Shown here in pieces: positions 25,858 to 36,640 of a DNA stretch of 64,000 nt. Within the stretch, counting starts at the first letter, position 1. Each line of letters opens with the position of its first letter. The notes beneath the pieces were generated by a model that was given only the letters and a program-made list of their open reading frames with translations, had not been told where the DNA came from and ran no database searches. Where the stretch lies: NCBI GenBank assembly GCA_009760855.2, contig WPIO01000039.1, positions 3,244,501 through 3,308,500 on the forward strand, written 5' to 3'. Source of the stretch: Cristatella mucedo. Its lineage: Eukaryota; Bryozoa; Phylactolaemata; Cristatellidae. The position numbers and the translations under genes were made by a program.

Positions 25858-28800
25858 ACTTGCTCTCTCCCTCCCTCTCTTGTTCTCTCTCACTCACTCA
25901 AGACATGGGACCAGTTATTGACTGCTAGCTGTTGCTGCTGTGTATGGGGCTCTCATGAGCCACTAGACTTCATATTTATTCTGAGTTGTTTTGCAATAAC
26001 TATGTGCTTAAATGCTAGTTTTGTGAAATTCTTTAGAGGTTTGCCCTAAGACAAGCTCATTCTGCGTGTGGCCTTCATTGGAAGCCAGCCAAATGGTTTG
26101 CTTTACGGTTAGTCATTACACGGATTTATGGCTCTGAGATATGCTACTCACTTTAGAACTGTTTTGCTATCACCAGACTTTAAGACAACTCTATGCCTTC
26201 TCTGTGCTGAGAGTTAGGCCATGCTCGTTATTCTATTGCTTTGCTTACCATCCTTAGCGTAATTAAGTTCGTGACACTACATGACAAACTGATAAAAAAA
26301 ACTATTATGAACCTCGTCGTGTGGTAGTGCTACTTCTGATAGTAGCAGTGTAGCTCCAATCCGCAGTTATTCTGGCTAGAGACATTCTGAACATATGGGC
26401 CCCATAGACTATGGTGGGTGCTGTTCTTTTGAGCTCCACCAACTGCGGTGTCGTTCGGTGTGTGCTGCCAGTGTTTGCTGTTTGATCGGTTCAAGGATGA
26501 ATAGCAGCCAATGCACAGCCTCGGGCCATTCTGGCTCAGTTTGCTGGTGTCCCTGAGTGAAGAGTTTCTTGGCTTGGCCATTATGCTGATGCAGCTGCTC
26601 CTGCACTTGGGCAGGCCCCGACGTCAGCTGACAAAAGAAGCTCAAAAGAAGCTCTGCCAAGGCCTACGCCTGCTGCCGCCCTCGAACGATCTTCGACAAA
26701 GCCCAAGCCACTGGTACCGAGCTCTGTGCCCACTTCCGCCAACCCACCCAGCGAGCGTGGAGCAGACGAGGACGGCGGCTCGGCCGGCAGGAAGAAGAAA
26801 GCGAAGCTCACCGATAGTGCAGCCGGTGGGTTGGGCACCAGCGGTGGTGGCAGCAGCAGTTCTGCCTCTGCCTCAAAGGCGGCCCTCGGTGCCGAGGCTG
26901 GACCTTTTAATCGGCTTCTCGCCGACGTCGTGTTCGTGCTGAGCGGGTTCCAGAACCCTCTGCGCTCCGATCTGCGCGACATGGCTCTCCAGATGGGCGC
27001 AAAGTACCGGCCCGACTGGGACCCTGGCTGCACTCATCTAATTTGCGCCTTTCCGAACACGCCAAAATACAACGAGGTGGTGAGCAGAGGGGGTAATATC
27101 GTGAGTAAAAACTGGATCCTAGAGAGTCACAAGCAGCGGCTCGCACTGCCGTGGAAGAGCTACTCGATGCTGCCGTCGTCTTCGAGTGCCGAAGGCAAGG
27201 CAAAAAGTGATGACCCAGAACGGTCGAGCGCAGTGGATGCTACAGTCCCCACCGGCAAGGTACGCTCACACTGGCTGCTGCGTGCTAACAAATGTGCGAG
27301 CAAGGCACTGCTTATCGAGTGCGCTTGAATGCATGAACCGCGCCTCACCGTCACTCATTGCGATATTATCGAAGCTAATCAGTATTTTGTGCCGCTCATG
27401 GCGGTGCAGTGCTAATCAGTATTTTGTGTCGCGCAGCGTCGTGCGGCAGGGATAGTGATTAGGCTAAGCAAACCATCGTCCGGAGCGACGTGGCACCATT
27501 ACCCATGCCTGGGAAATCCATGCCGGGCATTGTGCTTCCACGTCATTTACTGGCAGACTCAATGCCAAACCGCTGTGATATCTTTTTGTATCTTGGTACA
27601 ACCCTTACCAGTAGAATTTCGATGAGATCGGGTACTTTTTTTGAATGTCGATGGACCAAAAAACTATTTAAAGGATTGAAGGTTTCTTCAGTGTCCAGCG
27701 TTAGCCTCGTAGTTAGCCAGCGCTGTCGTTCCGCTTTCGTTGGAGAATCGAATCTCAGCTTACGACTGCCATATGCCCTTAGTACCGTGCCAGTGCCGTG
27801 CTCATGCCTGTGGTCAGACGCTTTTACTTCAGCAGAGCTACCCATGACCAAGCGTGACTGATTTCCGATTGGATGTAAGATTGGTACCAGCAGTTGCTGT
27901 CAGCAGAAGCGAGTGTTGATATCAGAGAAGAGGTTTTTTGAATGTCCATCATGTCGAGACATAAACTATGGAGTTGTGTCATGGCATTTAGTGGGTCCAT
28001 GTGATTCGTCCTTTGTGTGCTTGAGCGACACTGACACTGTGCATGCTATTACTAACCATATTTGCATGCTGACCCTGTGCATGTCACCTCTAACCATGTT
28101 ATGCTTATCATTGAGCTTGCTACCACAAACCATTTGATCACACTTCCTATGCAGCAAATGTAAAGTGCCTCAAAAGAGATTGAGTTCTCTGAGGTCGCTA
28201 TAATAAATGTATTATTATTATATAGAGGTCAATATGTAGATGCCTGACCTTTTTAGATTGGATGCTGTGCACTGCTGTTCCAGTGAGCTCTGCTGCTGTT
28301 GTTGTAAACTATAGCGAAATAATGAAAAGATCGGTATCAACTTTATTGTGCCTGCGTACGTTTTTGATTGAATCCAATTGCTCTTAAGTGGCTCAATGCT
28401 TTTGGCTACCGATCATGAAACTACTAGCCCTAGACAAGATAATATTAGTAATACATTAGTGTAGCTCCTTAAGAGTACTAAATCTCTTTCGTGGCACTTT
28501 CCATTGGCTGGAAAGTAATGTAATAACATGTACTCATACAGCTCACACAGACGGAGCAAATGTCGACGAATAGGTGAGTTTTTAGCTTTGTTTTCAGTGT
28601 AAAGTCCGGGGATGTCATTATGTCAATCAGTAGCGAGTAGCTGGCTTTTGGTGCATAGGAACTAAAGGCACAGTCTCCGGTGGTTTCATGTTGTTGTTTT
28701 TTTACGTGGTCAAATGACCAACATCAAAGAACCAGGTGGTGGTGCGATGGTAGACTGGCATACTTGGGATAAGTAAGCCGGACCAAGAGAAATAATGGAC

Positions 28801-31800
28801 ATGAAAGTGAGTGGCAGACGTTGAAGTTGATGTGCTGCCAGTTTATATGGAGACAGTGCAGGTACATCCATGGCGGACAAGCCACGCCACCAAATTTTGC
28901 ACCATCGGTAAGCCTCTTCTTACACGGGTTTGAAAGACCTGTGAGGAGAGAGTTACATGAGTCTAGAGGGGGGTGTCACAAATGCATGGACTAACTTTTC
29001 TATACCATTATCGAAGCAAGCACGAATTGTTGTAATATTGCTTGACCGTGGAGTTGATGTGCCCGTTGACCGTTGAGCAATAGCTCATTTTGTAAAGGAC
29101 ATCGAGAATCCGTGCAGAGGTTACATGAGATATAGTAGCTGAGCCTGCTTTGACGGTTAGGCTTAGGGCATGGTTATTCTGCCTGCTTGGTACCAAGTGG
29201 ATTTGTGACGTTGAGGGGATTGTTAATAAGCTGCGCAAGCCGTCCATTGTGGGCATTCAGCCGATGTGTCCTCCGGTACCAAGGTTGGCACGTGGCTTGC
29301 CTCGTGCTCCTTCCCACGGGTAATGCACCTTCTGTGGCACATGATTGTTCAATCTTAACAAGTTACCATTGCCCCCTATTCGGTTACCAATGGTTTTATA
29401 TTAGATTAAGCTCGTAAGGCAATTCTTATCAATGAGCCGTTTCTTCATATGATTGGTTTGTTTATACCTGCAATGACATTGTGTTTTGTATCGGCCAGCC
29501 GATGCTCTGGCTTTATCTGAATCCCAAATACTTGTATTGGGCATTAGTAATACCTAGCCATCGGCATTTCATGCGCTGTGGATATAATGTACGTGGTATC
29601 ATAATATTAGCCATTAGTGACATAATTATTGCATGATTTCGTGTTATTCTTTTGTTGTCTGGTGAATGTTTTTCGATTGCTTGGGGGCTTCTTTTTAGGC
29701 GAAAAAACATACCAGCTACGTCAAAACAGCTTCTTCCATCAGTCCAAAAGGAGGTGCAGAAAAACGTGTTTCAAAGGACGACGATGATGATGTTGATTAT
29801 GGAGGCTCGACTGAAGTCGAAAGTGGTGAGCTTTTGCCTTGTGCAGTAATCTTGGTTCTATTGGTGGTAGCAGAAGTGTAAACTTACCTTTGTTCAAACG
29901 CTAACTAGATGTTGAAAGCAGTGAGCTTTTAAGTTGCAATAGCTGTAGCGTAACGTTGAAGCCATTCATTTTGTCCCGTGTGCTGGCCATAAAGAAGCTA
30001 CACTTAAGCATCAATTTACTACTTAATAAAAGTGCTCACTTCCTTTCTTTGTAGGCTAACTTTCCACTGCACTATATGTCCGTTCTTTTGCGACTTTACA
30101 TTCCAAGCTCGAAAGAAATCCATGTGACCCTAGTGAGCAAAGTGCACCATAACGGCTACATTGTGGACTTACCCAATCAAATACGATATCTTTCTCCTCC
30201 ACCATGCAAACATTTCTTGGGATTCGTTTGTTAAAACTTCAGACACCTCAAGATTAAACTTAACCAGACATCACCTTAGCCAGGTTGCTTAAGCACTCTA
30301 GCAGATCATTGTAGTCTTAACTTTATTAATGGCCGAACACTTTCCTGTTTGCCAAAGTGGAGTTCGCACTCCTGGGCGGAATTGAAGCAGCTACGCACCA
30401 CATGCAGCTGTCTGCCTCGGCTAGGCTTCAAAGGAGTAGCATTTGCTGGTGCGTCTTAGCAATCTGTGTATACATTCTACTTGTCACTACCCATTTCCCG
30501 CTGAGCCTCGACCATACCAAAGCCAGCCGATCTTATGGCGAGTTTGTTCCAAATTAATGCATCGCCGGATTAAAGGGTTTGGCAGCCCATTCCTATAAGA
30601 ATAATACATTTGATATAGTGCCTTCAGAGAACTCAATCTCTTTCTAGGCACTTTACATTTGCTGCAAAGGAAGCACGATCGAAATGGTTAGTCGTAGCAT
30701 GCTCAATAAACAACAGGAATAACATGGTTAGGGGTGACATGCACAGGGTCAGCATGCAAGTGTGGTTAGTGGCAGCATGCACAGTGTCAGCATGCATAAG
30801 GACATAAGGAACGATTCACTTGGCCCCACTAAATGCTGTGATCAATAGATGCGTTTTTAGTTTCTTTTTCAATGTGGTCAAGTCATGGGGATGTCGTGAC
30901 GCAAGTCGGGAGGGAGTTCCAGGCTTTGGGAGCATACGAACTAGAGGCACGGTCTCCAAAGGATTTGAGGTTTATACGAGGTATAGGTAAACAGTTAGAA
31001 TCCGAAAAGCAGGTGGTACGATGTTTAGCCTGGTGGAGCAGTAGATCTGATAGGTAGGCTGGAGCCAAAGAATCAAGGGACCTAAAAGTGAGTGACAGAA
31101 CCTTAGTCGATGTGTTGCTTGACTGGGAGCCAGTGCAGGTCGGTGAGAAATGATGAGATGTGGCAACTGCAATGCTCACGATGACAAGCCTAGCATTCCT
31201 ACACCTCTGTTTGTATGAATGTGTATGTACTGGTAGGTATGTAAACATGCATGTGTCTGTGACTAGGCCTTTTGCATGTTGCTTGAACCTGTATACAGCT
31301 AGGCCTTTTTTGTGATGAGTAGCCCTGCTGGGGGGGATCGTGTCTGCTAATTGGCCTATTAACGAGTTTGCTGTTGCACTTTTAAAAAAATTGTGGCTCA
31401 GCTGCTTAGAGGGGTGTCAATTGCATGTACACTAAATTGCTAAAGTATTTAGACAGCTATCCGAGGTACCTCTGAAATATGTGGTACCTCGGGGCTCCGT
31501 GCTTGGTCCGGTTCTTTTCACGGTTTATACTCTTGCTCCTGCCGATCTGATTGTCAAGCACAATCTAGGCTTTCACTTCTATGCAGATGACACTCAGTTG
31601 TACCTTTGCTTTGATCCCTCCCAGCCTTCGAGCACCTCGAATTCTCTCAACTCCCTTGCTGCATATATTGATGACACCCGCACATGGAGGGCAGCACATT
31701 TTCGTAAATTGAATGATGATGATGACATCTCGCCGACCTGCACTGGCTACCAGTGAAGCAACGGATTGACTTCAAGGTTTTGTTGCTCACTTTTAGGTCA

Positions 31801-34450
31801 CTTCATTCTTTGGCTCCAGCCTATCTCTCAGATCTACTCCCTACCAGACCAAGCATAGTACCACCTGCTTTTCGGAATCCAACAGTTTACCAATACCTCG
31901 TACAAACCTCAAATCCTTTGGAGACCGTGCATTTAGTTCGTATGCTCCCAAAGCCTGGAACTCCATCCCGACTTGCGTCAGAACATTCCCCTGACCTGAC
32001 CACATTAAAAAAAACTTAAAAACACACCTATTTAGGACAGCATTTAGTGGGTCCCTGTGATTCGTGCTTCACGTGCTTATGCGTGCTGACACTGTGCATG
32101 CTGCCACTAACCATACTTGCATGCTGACCCTGTGCATGTCACCCCTAACCATGTTATTCATGTTTTTTATCAAGTATGATACCACTCATCAATCGATCCT
32201 GTTTCCTTTGCAGTAAATATAATGTAATTAATATATCTCCGTCTGTAACTCCACAAAGTCATAAAGACTATGTGGGTGTTACCCAGGACAGTTTTATATT
32301 GCGCACTCACAGCCGCAAGCAGCTTTCGGTATGCATTTGGTAGCCAACAGACTTCGTCTCCCGCAAAAAAGAGAAAGTGGGAAGGATAGCAGAGTCGGGA
32401 GAGCAGTTGAGGTAGTGAGTAGCATGGAAGTAGCAGCTCAGGACCGCTGAAAAGGATGATGAGCCGTAGTCGGCAGCAGGAGAGTAGTTGTCGTTGCGTA
32501 AGAATTGTGGAAGTAAGTTCCACAGTCTAGGACCTGCAGAGCTAAAGCTTCTGTCGCCAACGGGTAGTTGTCGTTGCGTAAGAATTGTGGAAGTAAGTTC
32601 CATAGTCTAGGACCTGCAGAGCTAAAGCTTCTGTCGCCAACGGTCTTTAAACGGAGGAATGGAACAGCTAATTTAGTGTCCACACAGGACCTGAGGCCAC
32701 GAAGAAGCTGAAACTGGTGCCGCAGTTCAGCTAGGTACGGAGGAGCCAAGCCGTAGCAGGCCTTGTGGGTCAGCGTAAGAACTTTGCTCTGTATCTGCTG
32801 AGATCAGCAGGCAGCCATCCAAGCTCTTTTAGTAAAGGAGTCACATGCTCAAACCTCTGGGACTTGAAGACTAGCCTTGCAGCCATATTCATAGTCAGCT
32901 GCAGTGGCCTAGTTGCTTTCTTTGGTAGCCCAGCTAAAAGGACATCACAATAATCAAGCCGAGACAGAACTAAGGAGCTAGTTAAATTTTTTGCAAGCCA
33001 CTGTGGAAGACAGCTCCTAATCTTGGATAGGGATCGGACGTGATGGCTAGCTGTAGAAGCAGTCTTCTGAACAAATGTGAAGCGCCTAGAAAGAGATTTG
33101 AGTTCTGTGAGGGCGCTTTATCAAGCGTATTATTATTATCATCATTATTATGGCAGCTCCAATTATACAATTATTATGGCAGCTTCAATTATACCAGGAT
33201 ACTCCAATTGTACACACTGAATGCATAAGTAAAAGAAACCTGTTTTGGTGTCTTTATTGACTTGACACCGAAGGAATGGTAGCTGCTACGACTCTCCTTC
33301 TGCCATATAAATGAGGCTATTGAATTTGCCGTCCTTTCTTTGATTTACTTTGTCGAACACATGGTACACAGCATTCGAGGTCGCTCTGATGGCTCTCCAT
33401 TCTTCGATCCCTGATGCTCTCAAACTGGCCAAATACTGTCACTTGTTATGGAATTTGAAAGGAATGTTGGTTTTTTAGCACTATTCAGGTAAAGTGTCCT
33501 GTTACTGAAATCCCGAGTATTTTCTAATCCAATAGTGATTAAAGTAGACCTGATATTTTGGCTCCATTTTAAAAAACAGTACTGCTAAAGCCGTAGATGT
33601 AGCCGGGAATTTTTCATACTGCTAAATCGTAATAGGAATATTTTATTCTTCACCTTGCCTCCGTCTACCACCAATCTTTGCAGCAAGGCTCTCTTGCTTG
33701 GAGATTGTACTGCCTTGGGTATGGCAGACACTCATGTAGCCATTGGCTGTCCGAATACTTTTGTGAGTACTTGTTTGCCGGGGGGGGGGGGCAGGCAGGC
33801 TTCTTGGATTTCTAGTATTATGCTAATTAGTTCCCCTGGGTGTACCTGTTGCCTCGGTTTTAATGACATCGTCCATGACTTAAGTTTGGTGTTGGCCTAG
33901 AAGTTTATTGAAATTTTGTGGATTCGTCGCTCTTTGATAGCTTAGCATGTGTCGTGAGTCTTTGGTGAACCAATGCAGCTATCTTTTTTAAGATGACGAA
34001 GGAATGCTGTCTGTTGCAACCACAAAAGGTATACTAACAGCTTCGCCTCGTATTGAAATTGACACCGACGATGAGATAGAGTCTGCACGGAACCAGAAAA
34101 AACCTGTTCCAAAAAGTGAAGAGCCAGTGAAAGATGTTGGTTGCAGCTCTGCAGACGTTCCTGCTCTGCCCGACTACTTCATAGGAATGAATTTCTTTCT
34201 ATATGGCAACTTGCCATCTAGTGAAAGGCTAGAGCGCTACATTGTGGCTTACGGTGGCGAGGTGGACCAGTACATGACGGCTAGGGTCTCACATGTAGTA
34301 ACTTCTGCCGCATGGGACAGCAACTTTGATGATGCAAAGCATGCAAACCCCAAAATAATATTTGTGAAGCCTGAATGGATTGTGGAGGTGCATAACCGGC
34401 AGAAGCTGCTGCCTTGCAAACTGTACCTTGTCGAGAATACGCATCTATAG
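22761..34450 (+). CDS. XRCC1: XRCC1, DNA single-strand-break repair scaffold (complete, 6 coding exons, 637 aa)
   Basis: Nuclear scaffold that brings DNA polymerase beta, ligase III and PARP to single-strand breaks. Exons: 22761-23012, 23378-23591, 24306-24523, 26615-27259, 29699-29825, 33993-34450 (stop TAG 34448-34450). Phases agree throughout and the length is close to the roughly 630 aa usual for animals. Residues 1-150 form the N-terminal domain (starts MPEIRFQHVVS; FMSPLESR and WDRIKVVCTQP in exon 2). Exons 3-4 encode an Ala/Ser-rich linker with a basic RKKKAKL at about residue 287, a candidate nuclear localisation signal. BRCT I is at about 324-412 (VVFVLSGFQNP, GAKYRPDW, THLICAF). Exon 5 has an acidic SKDDDDDVD stretch of casein-kinase-2 type. 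BRCT II is at about 545-637 (YFIGMNFFLYG, KIIFVKPEWI). The start has an A at -3. The frame is open further upstream but has no ATG there. The least certain border is the 5' end of exon 4. It lies head-to-head with DNAH1, and intron 5 carries several LINE copies. Confidence 0.95.
25083..25632 (-). mobile_element. L2 LINE 3' fragment with internal deletion
   Basis: (AAT)-like start, hairpin (AAGCGCCCTCAGAGAACTCA), 3'UTR and post-RT sequence to GGGAGCATACG at 25427. Then a gap relative to other copies, resuming at GAGTGAAAGAACAAGGTCG. Lies in XRCC1 intron 3. Confidence 0.82.
25780..25852. repeat. (TC)n microsatellite
   Basis: More than 30 uninterrupted CT units in XRCC1 intron 3. It produces an artefactual Ser-Leu repeat frame. 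Confidence 0.97.
27980..28224 (+). mobile_element. L2 LINE 3' end (3'UTR and tail)
   Basis: Starts at CATTTAGTGGGTCCATGTG and ends with a slightly decayed hairpin (AAGTGCCTCAAAAGAG...GAGGTCGCTATAATAAATG) and (ATT)n. Lies in XRCC1 intron 4. Confidence 0.85.
28438..29175 (-). mobile_element. Old L2 LINE fragment
   Basis: Hairpin remnant at 28464-28505, then decayed 3'UTR and post-RT sequence (GGACAAGCCACGCCACC; GGGGGGTGTCACAAATGCATG). Faces the previous copy tail-to-tail about 210 bp away. Confidence 0.7.
30595..31197 (-). mobile_element. L2 LINE 3' fragment
   Basis: (AAT)-like start, hairpin, 3'UTR and post-RT block (minus-strand frames keep AFSSYAPKAWNSLP, LAPAYLSDLL). Lies in XRCC1 intron 5, head-to-head with the next copy. 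Confidence 0.88.
31458..32225 (+). mobile_element. L2 LINE fragment with internal deletion
   Basis: Reads KYVVPRGSVLGPVLFTVYTL and the catalytic FYADDTQLYL, then LNDDDD joined directly to ISPTCTGYQ. The stretch between the RT and HWLP regions is therefore missing (several hundred bp). The post-RT and 3'UTR then continue to 32225, where a different LINE starts and the hairpin tail is lost. Confidence 0.88.
32228..33062 (-). mobile_element. Second LINE family (L2-like, family 2), 3' portion
   Basis: Minus-strand frames give PPYLAELRHQFQLLRGLRSC, LAVPFLRLKTVGDRSFSSA and GPRLWNLLPQFLRN. This post-RT block is related to, but distinct from, the main L2 family. Another copy is at 54.7 kb. It contains an 80-bp tandem duplication (32484-32643). 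Confidence 0.85.
32484..32643. repeat. 80-bp tandem duplication inside a LINE copy
   Basis: Two adjacent 80-bp units (32484-32563, 32564-32643), each starting GTAGTTGTCGTTGCGTAAG. They differ at about one base (CACAGTC versus CATAGTC), so the duplication is recent. Confidence 0.93.
33074..33152 (+). repeat. Solo L2 3'-terminal hairpin plus (ATT)n
   Basis: ATGTGAAGCGCCTAGAAAG, loop, GAGGGCGCTTTATCAAGC, then ATT repeats. No L2 body in front; it abuts the family 2 LINE. Confidence 0.85.
33248..33330 (+). repeat. SINE family B, 3' fragment
   Basis: GGTAGCTGCTACGACTCTCC and ATATAAATGAGGCTATTGAAT match the body and end of the copies at 11.6 and 49.6 kb. The tRNA-like head is absent. Confidence 0.6.
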
Positions 34451-35337
34451 CAGGTCACTCTGTACGTGTATCTATGTAATTAGGGCTTTCATTTTGTAAT
34501 GCGATCTTTTTGTATTTTGTTGATTTTATAAGGCATGACTTGTAAGTAAAATATTGGACGCATACTTTTTTTTCTACCCTCAGTAAGTATGCCATCACGG
34601 ATGTACCCAGGGTTTTGGACCACTGAGACTGAGGAAACATTGATTTCCGCTAGTATTGATTACCCTTGGGTTAGGTACTAATCCGATAGTTTTAAGCAAA
34701 CCTGTTACACTGTGGTTAGGTACCCGACGAACGGTTGTACACAAAAGTATAAACAGAAATCTAGCTACAGAAACTGCAAGTTTACAGTTGACCGATGTTC
34801 TGCCGTTGGCCATGCAGGGCAATCCGAACGCACTATGCTGCACGAGTAGAGTGGACTTACAGATTGTTGAAGTCGTAATAGAGAATGCATACCCCAAGGC
34901 GAAGCAGCGCTCCTGCTGCTGCCGCTAGCAACGGCGCTGGCCAATCGGAGCGAAGCGTTCCTGGGTTCGGACGACAGGAAGCTCCGGTTGACGTCTGCAG
35001 ACAGTCGTTAATTAAACGTTGTCGAGTTTAGTTGTGTTTCGAGTGCTCCAAGTCGTTTGCTGCTTAGCAGTTCGCTAGCACACACACACGCTCGCTTACA
35101 ACACAGCGAAATTAAAATGCCTAGAAAGAGATTTATTTCTTTAGTGTACAATTCAAATATCTCATTATTCTTATAGTGAAACAAACATCATGTAATTATT
35201 ACAGTGAAGTGTAAGGTATCGAACATGCAAGTGTCATGCTCTGGCCAGCATACTAGGCAAACACGAAAGATACTGCTGTCTCTGGTTAGTCAAACCTATG
35301 GCTAATACGATGTGTTGAATCATGCGAAAGTATCAGT
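34451..35337. other. Region downstream of XRCC1
   Basis: No canonical AATAAA was found within ~300 bp after the stop, so the 3' end of XRCC1 is undefined. A weak L2-tail-like sequence (AAAATGCCTAGAAAGAGATT) lies at 35115. Nothing else recognised. Confidence 0.5.
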
Positions 35338-35560
35338 GCAAAGCCCACTCAGAAAAAAGACGAATTCCCTGGCGTGAATGAAAATCTGACGGAAGCATGT
35401 GTCTTTAGATGACTCGTAGAATGCAAAGTCATTGCCTTTACGTCCGGTGAAGCAGACCCAGATTTTGGCAATGTTCCTCAACTGAAAGTTAGCCGACTAG
35501 AAATTGGAGGAAGTGTGATCGACTAATGATAGTCGCTTTGAAATAGTTGCCCTTACGAGC
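35338..35560 (-). repeat. Decayed LINE pieces, partly of a third type
   Basis: The stretch AAAGCCCACTCAGAAAAAAG...GAAGCATGTGTCTTTAGATG resembles 61.5-61.65 kb and points to a third LINE type. It is followed by a short L2-like piece (GATTTTGGCAATGTTCCTC). Too decayed for frames. Confidence 0.45.
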
Positions 35561-35584
35561 AAGCGTCATTGGAGTGATTTTTGA

Positions 35585-36640
35585 TGATGGGTGGGAGTAC
35601 CAGGCTCTGGGAGCATACGAACTAAATGCACGGCCTCCTAACGATTTGAGGTTTGTACGAGGCACAGGTAAACAGTTCGATTCCGAAAAGCAGGTGGCAC
35701 GATGCTTGGCTTGATGAGGCAGTAGACCTGATAGGTAGGCTGGAGCCAAAGAATGAAGGGACATAAAAGTGAGTGACAGAACCATGAAGTCGATCAGTTG
35801 CTTGACTGGTAGCTAGTGCAGGTCGGCGAGATGTGGTGTGACGTGTAAACTGCCGCTCACGACCGACAAGTGTAGCTGCAGAGTTTTGCACCAGCTGTAA
35901 TCACCTGATTGCACATGCCGGTAGGCCAGCAATCAGTGAGTTACAGAAGTCAAGGCGGGATGTCACAAATGCATGGACCAACTTAAATGTGCTATCGCTA
36001 TCTAAACAAGCCCGAATTTTAGCAATGTTATGTAACTGAAAGTAGGCAGACTTGATTATGGAGCTGATGTGGTCGTCAAACGAAAGGTCACTGATTTTTG
36101 GAACATGACAAGTAGATTTCGTGCAGACTCAACGGCAAATATGCTGGCAGAGCTCATTTTGAGCTATAGCTTTTCCAATTTCTGAATCACTTGGTTTGCC
36201 CATAACTAGTAAGTTAGTTGTATCATCATTCAATTTAAGAATATGTGCTGCCATCCATGTGCGGATGTCATCAATACATGCAGCAAGGGAGTTAAGAGAA
36301 TTCGAGGTGCTCGAAGGCTGGGAGGGATCAAAGCAAAGGTACAACTGAGTGTCATCTGCATAGAAGCGAAAGCTTAGATTGTGCTTGGCAGTCACATCGG
36401 CAAGAAGGAGAGTATAAACAGTGAAAAGAACCGGATCAAGCAAGGAACCCTGTGGTACCACATGTTTCAGAGGTACCTCGGTGTAACTTTGTCCATTTGC
36501 ATCAATACTCTGTGGTCTCCCACTGAGAAAGGACCTGAACCATTGCAGGGCAGTGCCAGTGATGCCCAAGCAAGATGAGAGGCGCTCCAGAAGGACTTGG
36601 TGATTGATAGTATCTAAAGCTGCCGAAAGAAGAAGGCTAT
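35585..36640 (-). mobile_element. L2 LINE fragment (RT to post-RT), tail missing
   Basis: The minus-strand frame 36569-36129 has GITGTALQWFRSFLSGR, FYADDTQLYL and WMAAHILKLNDD. Post-RT sequence (LAPAYLSGLL, FSSYAPRAWYS) continues to 35585. The 3'UTR and hairpin are lost. Confidence 0.9.

Noticed and set aside
25750-26049. 99-aa plus-strand frame with a long Ser-Leu repeat
   Set aside because: Translation of the (CT)n microsatellite inside XRCC1 intron 3.
26595-26614. Alternative XRCC1 exon 4 start at 26595 after ATGCAG
   Set aside because: It leaves two bases before the frame, which disagrees with the phase-0 end of exon 3; the acceptor at 26614 fits.
26581-27203. 150-aa and 98-aa minus-strand frames
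   Set aside because: Antisense shadows of XRCC1 exon 4, whose G+C-rich codons keep the reverse frames open.
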